Shown: positions 52,318-64,000 of the stretch, in pieces
Numbering within the stretch: the stretch's first letter is position 1
Layout: each line of letters begins with the position of its first letter
Notes under the pieces: model-generated
The model's input: only the letters and a program-made list of their open reading frames with translations
The model's database searches: none
What the model was told of the DNA's origin: nothing
Assembly: GCA_028752905.1 (NCBI GenBank)
Contig: JAQNBH010000003.1
Span: 30,808,722-30,872,721 of the forward strand
DNA length: 64,000 bases
Origin: Cladorhizidae sp. MBARI D1340-BT2
Lineage: Eukaryota > Porifera > Demospongiae > Poecilosclerida > Cladorhizidae
Direction: 5' to 3'
Program-made: the position numbers and the translations under genes

Positions 52318-55300
52318 ATGACGGTTAGAGCATCTAGTTATTATTCCTAATGAAGGCTAGAGCTAGTCATTATTCCTGATGAAGGCTGGAGCATCTAGTC
52401 AATATTCCTGATGAAGGCTAGCATCTAGTCATTATTCCTGATGAAGGCTAGAGCATCTAGTCATTATTTCTAATGAAGGCTAGAGCATCAAATAATGAAG
52501 TCCAGAGCATCTAGTCATTATTCCTGATGAAGAATAGAGCATCTAGTCATTATTCCTGATGAAGGCTAGCGCATCTAGTCATTATTCCTGATGAAGGCCT
52601 GAGCATCTAGTAATGAAGGCTAGAGCATCTAGTGATGAAGGCCAGAGCACCTAGTCAATATTACTGATGAAGACTAGAGCATCTAGTCATTATAACTGAT
52701 GGAGGCTAGATCATCTAGTCATTATTCCTGATGAAGGCTAGAGCATCTAATCATTATTCCTGATGAAGGATAGAGCATCTAGTCATTATTCCTGATGAAG
52801 GCCTGAGCATTTAGTCATTATTTCTGATGAAGGCTAGAGCATGTAGTCATTATTCCTGATGAAGGCTAGAGCATCTAGTCATTATTCCTGATGAAGGCTA
52901 GAGCATCTAGTCATTATTCCTGATGAAGGCTAGAGCATCTAGTCATTATTACTGATGAAGGCTAGAGCATCTAGTCATTATTTCTAATGAAGGCTAGAGC
53001 ATCTAGTAATGAAGGCCAGAGCACCTAGTCATTATTCCTGATGAAGATTAGAGCATCTAGTCATTATTCCTGATGAAGGCTAGAGCATCTAGTCATTATT
53101 CCTGATGAAGGCTGGAGCATCTAGTCATTATTCCTGATGAGGGCTAGCATCTAGTCATTATTCCTGATAAAGGCTAGAACATCTAGTTATTATTTCTAAT
53201 GAAGGCTAGAGCATCTAGTAATGAAGGCCAGAGAACCTAGTGATGAAGGATAGAGCATCTAGTCATTATTCCTGATGAAGGCTAGAGCATCTAGTCATTA
53301 TTCCTGGTGAAGGCTAGAGCATCTAGTCATTATTCCTGGTGAAGGCTATATAGAGCATCTAGTCATTATTGGTGAAGGCCAGAGCATCTAGTCATTATTC
53401 TTGATGAAGGCAATAGCATCTAGTCATTATTCCTGATGAAGGCTAGAGCATCTAGTCATTATTCCTGATGAAGGCTAGAGCATCTAGTCATTATTCCTGA
53501 TGAAGGTTGGAGCATCTAGTCATTATTCCTGATGAAAGCTAGCATCTAGTCATTATTCCTGATGAAGGCTAGAGCATCTAGTCATTATTCCTGATGAAGG
53601 CTAGAGCATCTAGTCATTATTCCTGATGAAGGCCTGAGCATCTAGTAATGAAGGCTACAGCATCTAGTGATGAAGGCCAGAGCACCTAGTCAATATTACT
53701 GATGAAGACTAGAGCATCTAGTCATTATAACTGATGGAGGCTAGATCATCTAGTCATTATTCGTGATGAAGTTTATAGCATCTAGTTATTATTCCTGATG
53801 AAGGATAGAGCATCTAGTCATTATTCCTGATGAAGGCCTGAGCATTTAGTCATTATTTCTGATGAAGGCTAGAGCATGTAGTTATTATTCCTGATGAAGG
53901 CTAGAGCATCTAGTCATTATTTCTGATGAAGGCTACAGCATCTAGTCATTTTACCTGATGAAGGCTAGAGCATCTAGTCATTATTCCTGATGAAGGCTAG
54001 AGCATCTAGTCATTATTCCTGATGAAGGCTAGAGCATCTAGTCATTATTCCTTATGAAGGCTAGAGCATCTAGTCATTATTCCTGATGAAGGCTATAGCA
54101 TCTAGTCATTATTCCTGATGAAGAATAGAGCATCTAGTCATTAATCATGATGAAGGCTAGAGCATCTTGTCATTATTCATGATGAAGGCTAGAGCATCTA
54201 GTCATTATTCCTGATGAAGGCTAGGTCATTATTCCTGATGAAGGCTAGAGCATCTAGTCATTATTCCTGATGAAGGCTAGAGCATCTAGTCATTATTCCT
54301 GGTGAAGGCTAGAGCATCTAGTCATTATTCATGGTGAAGGCTATATAGAGCATCTAGTCATTATTCCTGATGAAGGCTAGAGCATCTAGTCAATATTCCT
54401 GACGAAGGCTAGAGCATCTAGTCATTTCCTGATGAAGGCCTGAGCATCTAGTCATTATTCCTGATGAAGGCTAGAGCTCCTAGTCATTATTCCTGATGAA
54501 GGCTAGAGCTTCTAGTCATTATTCCTGATGAAGGCTACAGCATCTAGTAATTATTCCTGATGAAGGCTAGAGCATCTAGTCATTATTCCTGATGAAGGCT
54601 AGAGCATCTAGTCATTATTACTGATGAAGGCTAGAGCATCTAGTCATTATTCCTGATGAAGGCTAGTCATTATTCCTGATGAAGGCTAGAGCATCTAGTC
54701 ATTATTCCTGATGAAGGCTAGAGCATCTAGTCATTATTCCTGATGAAGGCAAGAGCATCTAGTCATTATTCCTGATGAAGGCTGGAGGATCTAGTCATTA
54801 TTCCTGATGAAGGCTAGCATCTAGTCATTATTCCTGATGAAGGCTAGAGTATCTAGTCATTATTTCTAATGAAGGCTAGAGCATCTAGTAATGAAGGCCC
54901 TAGCATCTAGTCATTATCCTGATGAATCCTAATGAAGGCTAGAGCATCTAGTCATTATTCCTGATGAAGGCCAGAGCACCTAGTCATTATTCCTGATGAA
55001 GGTTAGAGCATCTAGTCATTATTCCTGATGAAGGCTAGAGCATCTAGTCATTTTTCCTTATGAAGGCAAGAGCATCTAGTCATTATTCCTGATGAAGGCT
55101 AGAGCATCTAGTCATTATTCCTGATGAAGGCTAGAGCATCTAGTCATTATTTCTAATGAAGGCTAGAGCATCTAGTAATGAAGGCCAGAGCACCTAGTCA
55201 TTATTCCTGATGAAGGCTAGAGCATCTAGTCATTATTCCTGATGAAGGCTAGAGCATCTTGTCATTATTCCTGATGGAGGCTGGAGCATCTAGTCATTAT

Positions 55301-56650
55301 TCCTGATGAAGGCTAGCATCTAGTCATTATTCCTGATGAAGGCTAGAGCATCTAGTCATTATTTCTAATGAAGGCTAGAGCATCTAGTAATGAAGGCCAG
55401 AGAACCTAGTGATGAAGGATAGAGCATCTAGTCATTATTCCTGATGAAGGCTAGAGCATCTAGTCATTATTCCTGGTGAAGGCTAGAGCATCTAGTCATT
55501 ATTCCTGGTGAAGGCTATATAGAGCATCTAGTCATTATTGGTGCTAGAGCATCTAGTCATTATTCCTGATGAGGTTTAGAGCATCTAGTCATTATTCCTG
55601 ATGAAGGCTAAGCATCTAGTCATTATTCCTGATGAATGCTGTAGCATCTAGTTATTAATCCTGATGAAGGCTAGCATCAAGTCATTATTCCTGATGAAGG
55701 CTAGAGCATCTAGTCATTATTCCTGATGAAGGCTAGAGCATCCAGTCATTATTCCTGATGAAGGCTAGAGCATCTAGTCATTATTCCTTATGAAGGCTAG
55801 AGCATCTAGTCATTATTCCTGATGAAGGCTATAGCATCTAGTCATTATTCCTGATGAAGGCTAGATCATCTAGTCATTATTCCTGATGAAGGCTAGAGCA
55901 TCTAGTCATTATTTCTAATGAAGGCTAGAGCATCAAATAATGAAGGCCAGAGCATCTAGTCATTATTCCTGATGAAGAATAGAGCATCTAGTCATTATTC
56001 CTGATGAAGGCTAGAGCATCTAGTCATTATTCCTGATGAAGGCTAGAGCATCTAGACATTATTTCTAATGAAGGCTAGAGCATCTAGTAATGAAGGCCAG
56101 AGCACCTAGTCATTATTCCTGATGAAGGCTAGAGCATCTAGTCATTATTCCTGATGAAGGCTAGAGCATCTAGTCATTATTCCTGATGAAGGCTGGAGCA
56201 TCTAGTCATTATTCCTGATGAAGGCTAGCATCTAGTCATTATTCCTGATGAAGGCTAGAGCATCTAGTCATTATTTCTAATGAAGGCTAGAGCATCTAGT
56301 AATGAAGGCCAGAGAACCTAGTGATGAAGGATAGAGCATCTAGTCATTATTCCTGATGAAGGCTAGAGCATCTAGTCATTATTCCTGGTGAAGGCTAGAG
56401 CATCTAGTCATTATTCCTGGTGAAGGCTATATAGAGCATCTAGTCATTATCTGTGCTAGAGCATGTAGTCATTATTCCTGATGAGGTTTAGAGCATCTAG
56501 TCATTATTCCTGATGAAGGCTAAGCATCTAGTCATTATTCCTGATGAAGGCTGTAGCATCTAGTTATTAATCCTGATGAAGGCTAGCATCTAGTCATTAT
56601 TCCTGATGAAGGCTAGGGCATCTAGTCATTATTCCTAATGAAGGCCTGTC

Positions 56651-59600
56651 ATTAATTCTTATGAATGCTAGAGCATCTAGTCATTATTCCTGACGACGGC
56701 TAGAGCATCTAGTCATTATTCCTGATAAAGAATAGAGCATCCAGTCATTATTCTTGTCTAAGGCTAGAGCATCTAGTCATTATTACTGATGAAGGCTAGA
56801 GCATCTAGTCATTATTCCTGATGAAGGCTAGAGCATCTAGTCATTATTCCTGATGAAGGCTAGAGCATATAGTCATTATTCCTGATGAAGGCTATATAGA
56901 GCATCTAGTCATTATTCCTGGTCAAGGCTAGAGCATCTAGTCATTATTCCTGATGAAGGCTAGAGCATCTAGTCATTATTCTTGATGAAGGCTAGAGCAT
57001 CTAGTCATTATTCCTGATGAAGTCCTGAGCATCTGGTCATTATTCCTGATGAAGGCCTGAGCATCTAGTCATTATTTCTGATGAAGGCTAGTCATTATTC
57101 CTTATGAAGGCTAGAGCATCTAGTCATTATTACTGATGAAGGCTAGGTCATCTAGTCATTATTCCTGATGAAGACTAGAGCATCTAGTCGTTATTAATGA
57201 TGAAGGCTAGAGCATCTAGTCATTATTCCTGATGAAGGCCTTAGCATCTAGTCATTATTTCTGATGAAGGATATATAGAGCATCTAGTCATTATTCCTGA
57301 TGAAGGCTAGGGCATCTAGTCATTATTCCTGATGAATGCCTGAGCATCTAGTCATTATTTGTGATGAAGGCTAGAGCATCTGGTCATTATTCCTGATGAA
57401 GGCCTGAGAATCTAGTCATTATTCCTGATGAAGGCTACAGCATCTAGTCATTATTCCAGATGAAGGCTACAGCATCTATTCATTATTCCTGATGAAGACT
57501 AGAGTATCTAGTCATTAATCCTGATGAAGGCTAGAGCATCTAGTCATTATTCCAGATGAAGGCAAGAGCATCTACTCATTATTCCTGGTGAAGGCTAGAG
57601 CATCTAGTCATTATTCCTGATGAAGTCTATAGCATCTAGTCATTATTCCTGCTGAAAGCTAGACCATCTAGTCATTATTCCTGGTGAAGGGCATCTACTC
57701 ATTATTCCTGGTGAAGGCTAGAGCATCTAGTCATTATTCCTGATGAAGACTAGAGCATCTAGTCATTATTCCTGATGAAGGCTAGAGCATTTAGTCATTA
57801 TTTCTGATGAAGGCCTGAGCATCTAGTTATTATTTCTGATGAAGGCTAGTCATTATTCCTAATGAAAGCTAGAGCATCTAGTCATTATTCCTGATGAAAG
57901 CTAGGGCATCTAGTCATTATTCCTGATGAAGACTAGGGCATCTAGTCATTATTCCTGATGAAGGACAGAGCATCTAGTCATTATTCCTGATGAAGGTCTG
58001 AGCATCTAGTCATTATTTCTGATGAAGGATATATAGAGCATCTAGTCATTATTCCTGATGAAGGCTAGGGCATCTAGTCATTATTCCTGATGAAGACTAG
58101 CGCATTTAGTCATTATTACTGATGAAGGCTAGAGCATCTAGTCATTATTCCTGATGAAGGCCTGAGCATCTAGTCATTATTTGTGATGAAGGCAAGAGCA
58201 TCTGGTCATTATTCCTGATGAAGGCTAGAGCATCTAGTCATTATTCCTGATGAAGGCTACAGCATCTAGTCATTATTCCTGATGAAGACTAGAGCATCTA
58301 GTCATTATTCCTGATGAAGGCTAGAGCACCTAGTCATTATTCCTGATGAAGACTAGAGCATCGAGTCATTATTCCAGATGAATGCTAGAGCATCTAGTCA
58401 TTATTCCTGATGAAGACTACAGCATCTAGTCATTATTCCTGATGAAGACTTAGAGCATCTAGTCATTAATCCTGATGAAGGCTAGAGCATCTAGTCATTA
58501 TTCCTGATGAAGGCTAGAGCATCTAGTCATTATTCCTGATGAAGGCTAGACCATCTAGTCATTATTCCTGATGAAGGCTAGAGCATCTAGTCATTATTCC
58601 TGATGAAGGCTAGGTTATCTAGTCATTATTCCTAATGAAGGCCTGTCATTATTTCTTATGAAGGCTAGAGCATCTAGTCATAATTCCTGATGAAGGCTAG
58701 AGCATCTAATCATTATTCCTGATGACGGCTAGAGAATCTAGTCATTATTCCTGATAAAGACTAGAGAATCTAGTCATTATTCTTGTTGAAGGCTAGAGCA
58801 TCTAGTCATTATTGCTGATGAAGGCTAGAGCATCTAGTCATTATTCCTGATGAAGTCCTGAGCATCTGGTCATTATTCCTGATGAAGGACTGAGCATCTA
58901 GTCATTATTTCTGATAAAGACTAGAGAATCTAGTCATTATTCCTGATGAAGGCCTTAGCATCTAGTCATTATTTCTGATGAAGGATATATAGAGCATCTA
59001 GTCATTATTCCTGATGAAGGGTAGGGCATCTAGTCATTATTCCTGATGAAGACTAGCGCATTTAGTCATTATTACTGATGAAAGCTAGAGCATCTAGTCA
59101 TTATTCCTGATGAAGGCCTGAGCATCTAGTCATTATTTGTGATGAAGGCTAGAGCATCTGGTCATTATTCCTGGTGAAGGCTAGAGCATCTAGTCATTAT
59201 TCCTGATGAAGACTAGAGCATCTAGTCATTATTCCTGATGAAGACTACAGCATCTAGTCATTATTCCTGATGAAGACTAGAGCATCTAGTCATTAATCCT
59301 GATGAAGGATAGAGCATCTAGTCATTATTCCAGATGAAGGCTAGAGCATCTAGTCATTATTCCTGATGAAGGCTAGAGCATCTAGTCATTATTCCTTATG
59401 AAGGCTAGAGAATCTAGTCATTATTCCTGCTGAAGGCTAGACCATCTAGTCATTATTCCTGGTGAAGGGCATCTACTCATTATTCCTGGTGAAGATTAGA
59501 GCATCTAGTCATTATTCCTGATGAAGGCTAGAGCATCTAGTCATTATTCCTGATGAAGGCTAGGGCATCTAGTCATTATTCCTGATGAAGACTAGAGCAT

Positions 59601-60177
59601 CTAGTCGTTATTACTGATGAAGGCCAGAGCATCTAGTCATTATTCCTGATGAAGGCCTGAGCATCTAGTCATTATTTCTGATGAAGGATATATAGAGCAT
59701 CTAGTCATTATTCCTGATGAAGGCTAGGGCATCTAGTCATTATTCCTGATGAAGACTAGCGCATTTAGTCATTATTACTGATGAAGGCTAGAGCATCTAG
59801 TCATTATTCCTGATGAAGGCCTGAGCATCTAGTCATTATTTGTGATGAAGGCTAGAGCATCTGGTCATTATTCCTGATGAAGGCTAGAGCATCTAGTCAT
59901 TATTCCTGATGAAGGCTACAGCATCTAGTCATTATTCCTGATGAAGATTACAGCATCTAGTCATTATTCCTGATGAAGACTAGAGCATCTAGTCATTAAT
60001 CCTGATGAAGGCTAGAGCATCTAGTCATTATTCCTGATGAAGGCTAGAGCATTTAGTCATTATTCCTGATGAAGGCTAGACCATCTAGTCATTATTCCTG
60101 ATGAAGGCTAGAGCATCTAGTCATTATTCCTGATGAAGGCTAGGGCATCTAGTCATTATTCCTAATGAAGGCCTGTC
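56651..60177. repeat. Right-family higher-order repeat, copy 1 (3527 bp)
   Basis: Bounded by the ATTAATTCTTATGAATGC unit at 56651 and 60178. Inside are sub-blocks each carrying GACTAGCGCATTTAG (58095, 59051, 59754). A related CCTGTCATTATTTCTTATG unit (58642 region) marks the interior. Confidence 0.82.
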
Positions 60178-63100
60178 ATTAATTCTTATGAATGCTAGAG
60201 CATCTAGTCATTATTCCTGATGATGGCTAGAGCATCTAGTCATTATTCCTGATAAAGACTAGAGCATCTAGTCATTATTCTTGTTGAAGGCTAGAGCATC
60301 TAGTCATTATTACTGATGAAGGCTAGAGCATCTAGTCATTATTGCTGATGAAGGCTAGAGCATCTAGACATTATTTCTGATGAAGGCTAGAGCATATAGT
60401 CATTATTCCTGATGAAGGCTAGAGCATCTAGTCATTAATCCTTGTGAAGGCTAGACCATCTAGTCATTATTCCTGGTGAAGGCTATATAGAGCATCTAGT
60501 CATTATTCCTGGTGAAGGCTAGAACATCTAGTCATTATTCCTGATGAAGGCTAGAGCATCTAGTCATTATTTCTGATGAAGGCCTGAGCATCTAGTCATT
60601 ATTTCTGATGAAGGCTAGTCATTATTCCTAAAGAAATCTAGAGCATCTAGTCATTATTCCTGATGAAGGCTAGGGCATCTAGTCATTATTCCTGATGAAG
60701 ACTAGAGCATCTAGTCGTTATTACTGATGTAGGCTAGAGCATCTAGTCATTATTCCAGATGAAGGCAAGAGCATCTACTCATTATTCCTGATGAAGGCTA
60801 GAGCATCTAGTCATTATTCCTGATGAAGGCTATAGCATCTAGTCATTATTCCTGCTGAAAGCTAGACCATCTAGTCATTATTCCTGGTGAAGGGCATTTA
60901 CTCATTATTCCTGGTGAAGGCTAGAGCATCTAGTCATTATTCCTGATGAAGGCTAGAGCATCTAGTCATTATTCCTGATGAAGGCTAGAGCATTTAGTCA
61001 TTATTTCTGATGAAGGCCTGAGCATCTAGTCATTATTTCTGATGAAGGCTAGTCATTATTCCTAAAGAAAGCTAGAGCATCTAGTCGTTATTCCTGATGA
61101 AAGCTAGGGCATCTAGTCATTATTCCTGATGAAGACTAGGGCATGTAGTCATTATTCCTGATGAAGGCCAGAGCATCTAGTCATTATTCCTGATGAAGGT
61201 CTGAGCATCTAGTCATTATTTCTGATGAAGGATATATAGAGCATCTAGTCATTATTCCTGGTGAAGGCTAGGGCATCTAGTCATTATTCCTGATGAAGAC
61301 TAGCGCATTTAGTCATTATTACTGATGAAGGCTAGAGCATCTAGTCATTATTTCTGATGAAGGCCTGAGCATCTAGTCATTATTTGTGATGAAGGCTAGA
61401 GCATCTGGTCATTATTCCTGATGAAGGCTAGAGCATCTAGTCATTATTCCTGATGAAGGCTACAGCATCTAGTCATTATTCCTGATGAAGACTAGAGCAT
61501 CTAGTCATTATTCCTGATGAAGGTTAGAGCACCTAGTAATTATTCCTGATGAAGACTAGAGCATCGAGTCATTATTCCAGATGAATGCTAGAGCATCTAG
61601 TCATTATTCCTGATGAAGACTATAGCATCTAGTCATTATTCCTGATGAAGACTTAGAGCATCTAGTCATTAATCCTGATGAAGGCTAGAGCATCTAGTCA
61701 TTATTCCTGATGAAGGCTAGAGCATCTAGTCATTATTCCTGATGAAGGCTAGACCATCTAGTCATTATTCCTGATGAAGGCTAGAGCATCTAGTCATTAT
61801 TCCTGATGAAGGCTAGGTTATCTAGTCATTATTCCTAATGAAGGCCTGTCATTATTTCTTATGAAGGCTAGAGCATCTAGTCATAATTCCTGATGAAGGC
61901 TAGAGCATCTAGTCATTATTCCTGATGACGGCTAGAGCATCTAGTCATTATTCCTGATAAAGACTAGAGAATCTAGTCATTATTATTGTTGAAGGCTAGA
62001 GCATCTAGTCATTATTGCTGATGAAGGCTAGAGCATCTAGTCATTATTCCTGATGAAGTCCTCAGCATCTGGTCATTATTCCTGATGAAGGCCTGAGCAT
62101 CTACTCATTATTTCTGATGAAGGCTAGTCATTATTCCTTATGAAGGCTAGAGCATCTAGTCATTATTCCTGATGAAGGCTAGGGCTTCTAGTCATTATTC
62201 CTGATGAAGACTAGAGCATCTAGTCGTTATTACTGATGAAGGCTAGAGCATCTAGTCATTATTCCTGATGAAGGCCTTAGCATCTAGTCATTATTTCTGA
62301 TGAAGGATATATAGAGCATCTAGTCATTATTCCTGATGAAGGCTAGGGCATCTAGTCATTATTCCTGATGAAAACTAGCGCATTTAGTCATTATTACTGA
62401 TGAAAGCTAGAGCATCTAGTCATTATTCCTGATGAAGGCCTGAGCATCTAGTCATTATTTGTGATGAAGGCTAGAGCATCTGGTCATTATTCCTGGTGAA
62501 GGCTAGAGCATCTAGTCATTATTACTGATGAAGACTAGAGCATCTAGTCATTATTCCTGATGAAGACTACAGCATCTAGTCATTATTCCTGATGAAGATT
62601 AGAGCATCTAGTCATTAATCCTGATGAAGGCTAGAGCATCTAGTCATTATTCCAGATGAAGGCTAGAGCATCTAGTCATTATTCCTGATAAAGGCTAGAG
62701 CATCTAGTCATTATTCCTGATGAAGGCTAGAGAATCTAGTCATTATTCCTGCTGAAGGCTAGACCATCTAGTCATTATTCCTGGTGAAGGGCATCTACTC
62801 ATTATTCCTGGTGAAGGCTAGAGCATCTTGTCATTATTCCTGATGAAGGCTAGAGCATCTAGTCATTATTCCTGATGAAGGCTAGAGCATTTAGTCATTA
62901 TTTCTGATGAAGGCCTGAGCATCTAGTCATTATTTCTGATGAAGGCTAGTCATTATTCCTAAAGAAAGCTAGAGCATCTAGTCATTATTCCTGATGAAGG
63001 CTAGGGCATCTAGTCATTATTCCTGATGAAGACTAGAGCATCTAGTCGTTATTACTGATGAAGGCCAGAGCATCTAGTCATTATTCCTGATGAAGGCCTG

Positions 63101-63746
63101 AGCATCTAGTCATTATTTCTGATGAAGGATATATAGAGCATCTAGTCATTATTCCTGATGAAGGCTAGGGCATCTAGTCATTATTCCTGATGAAGACTAG
63201 CGCATTTAGTCATTATTACTGATGAAGGCTAGAGCATATAGTCATTATTCCTGATGAAGGCCTGAGCATCTAGTCATTATTTGTGATGAAGGCTAGAGCA
63301 TCTGGTCATTATTCCTGATGAAGGCTAGAGCATCTAGTCATTATTCCTGATGAAGGCTACAGCATCTAGTCATTATTCCTGATGAAGATTAGAGCATATA
63401 GTCATTATTCCTGATGAAGGCTAGAGCATCTAGTCATTATTCCTGATGAAGACTAGAGCATCGAGTCATTATTCCAGATGAATGCTAGAGCATTTAGTCA
63501 TTATTCCTGATGAAGACTACAGCATCTAGTCATTATTCCTGATGAAGACTAGAGCATCTAGTCATTAATCCTGATGAAGGCTAGAGCATCTAGTCATTAT
63601 TCCTGATGAAGGCTAGAGCATCTAGTCATTATTCCTGATGAAGGCTAGACCATCTAGTCAATATTCCTGATGAAGGCTAGAGCATCTAGTCATTATTCCT
63701 GATGAAGGCTAGGGCATCTAGTCATTATTCCTAATGAAGGCCTGTC
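60178..63746. repeat. Right-family higher-order repeat, copy 2 (3569 bp)
   Basis: Same order as the preceding copy. GACTAGCG-type units at 61298, 62373 and 63195 correspond to 58095, 59051 and 59754. The GCCTGTCATTATTTC unit at 61844 corresponds to 58641 (offset 3203). Offsets rise stepwise along the copy (3203, 3322, 3441, 3569), showing several small insertions. A third copy starts at 63747 and is cut by the window edge. Confidence 0.82.
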
Positions 63747-64000
63747 ATTAATTCTTATGAATGCTAGAGCATCTAGTCATTATTCCTGATGACGGCTAGA
63801 GCATCTAGTCATTATTCCTGATAAAGACTAGAGCATCTAGTCATTATTCTTGTTGAAGGCTAGAGCATCTAGTCATTATTACTGATGAAGGCTAGAGCAT
63901 CTAGTCATTATTGCTGATGAAGGCTAGAGCATCTAGACATTATTCCTGATGAAGGCTAGAGCATATAGTCATTATTCCTGATGAAGGCTAGAGCATCTAG

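Larger units (their letters stand above)
37401..56640. repeat. 32-bp satellite array, middle family
   Basis: Same 32-bp monomer and orientation, but a different set of fixed variants. Diagnostic units are GGTCAGAGCAACTAG (near 37459, 42290 and 50695, with a GATCAAC form near 45810 and 47350), AGAGCATCAAATAATGAAGG (39315, 40621, 44111, 49200, 52482, 55927), and ATGACGGTTAGAG (39151, 43948, 49036, 52318). The left-family unit GGCTACATCATC is replaced here by GGCTATATCATC. Long runs of near-consensus monomers are more common than on the left. The boundaries are approximate because the transition is gradual. No gene, RNA or mobile element was seen in these 19 kb. Confidence 0.95.
56641..64000. 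repeat. 32-bp satellite array, right family
   Basis: Same monomer, third variant set. Markers are GACTAGCGCATTTAG (58095, 59051, 59754, 61298, 63195, and an AACTAGCG form at 62373), GCATCTGGTCATT, GGATATATAGAGCATC, GAAGGGCATCTACTC, and CCTGTCATTAATTCTT (ATTAATTCTT at 56651, 60178 and 63747). None of these was noticed to the left of 56.6 kb. The array runs off the window edge inside a monomer. No open frame or unique sequence was seen. Confidence 0.95.

Noticed and set aside
1..64000. CRISPR array (direct repeats of about 32 bp)
   Set aside because: Repeats are contiguous with no unique spacers, they are degenerate, and there are no cas genes.
1..64000. Hammerhead ribozyme or box C/D snoRNA, because each monomer contains CTGATGA and a stem-forming dyad follows
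   Set aside because: A hammerhead needs GAA(A) directly after stem II and a matching cleavage triplet. Here the dyad is followed by TCATT, or by AATGAA in the best variant, with two to three extra bases on each side and no closing G-C pair. CTGA-like box D words in some variants are not placed with terminal stems. Covariance-model searches for hammerhead and C/D families would settle it.
1..64000. CENP-B box or telomere-type repeat
   Set aside because: The consensus has no CpG, so the TTCG...CGGG core is absent, and no TTAGGG-like tract is seen.
1..64000. Protein-coding tandem repeat
   Set aside because: The unit contains TGA and two TAG words, and 32 bp is not a multiple of three, so every frame is closed within a few dozen codons on both strands.

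Overview
The window is almost entirely one tandem satellite DNA array. From base 1 to base 64000 it is built of head-to-tail copies of a monomer of about 32 bp. The monomer begins CATTATTCCTGATGAAGG and ends with the short dyad CTAGAGCATCTAGT. All copies lie in one orientation, roughly two thousand of them judged by length. No unique flanking DNA appears at either edge, so the array is longer than the window. The monomer is about 41% G+C, has no CpG in its consensus, and is closed by stop codons in all frames. I see no protein gene, tRNA, rRNA, CRISPR or prokaryotic operon. This points to eukaryotic heterochromatin (pericentromeric, subtelomeric or interstitial). The species cannot be told from the sequence.

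Organisation is nested. Monomers differ by substitutions and by fixed indels (22, 23, 24, 29, 30, 31 and 36 bp forms). These variants recur in the same order, which defines higher-order repeats (HORs). In the left third, blocks repeat with spacings of 2942, 2462 and 1391 bp (about 2.1-11.6 kb). Other units there are 528 bp (13.8-14.8 kb) and a very similar pair 1863 bp apart (19.0-22.75 kb), plus a superimposed period of about 10 kb linking 14-18 kb with 24-28 kb. The middle (about 37.4-56.6 kb) is a second variant family with units of about 1.3, 1.55, 3.3 and 5 kb. The right end (about 56.65-64 kb) is a third family with a period of about 3.5 kb.

The only non-satellite sequence is an 877-bp insertion at 28441-29317. 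It has 36-bp terminal inverted repeats with one mismatch, flanked by ATAT on both sides. Uninterrupted paralogous copies of the same monomer elsewhere in the array show the empty site, so this is a clean DNA-transposon-type insertion (non-autonomous, MITE-like). It carries an internal 22-bp minisatellite. On the minus strand that minisatellite shares the word order GGC-GAGCAT-CTAG with the satellite monomer, the most thought-provoking observation in the window. No undescribed functional system can be supported; the interest lies in satellite evolution and in the element.
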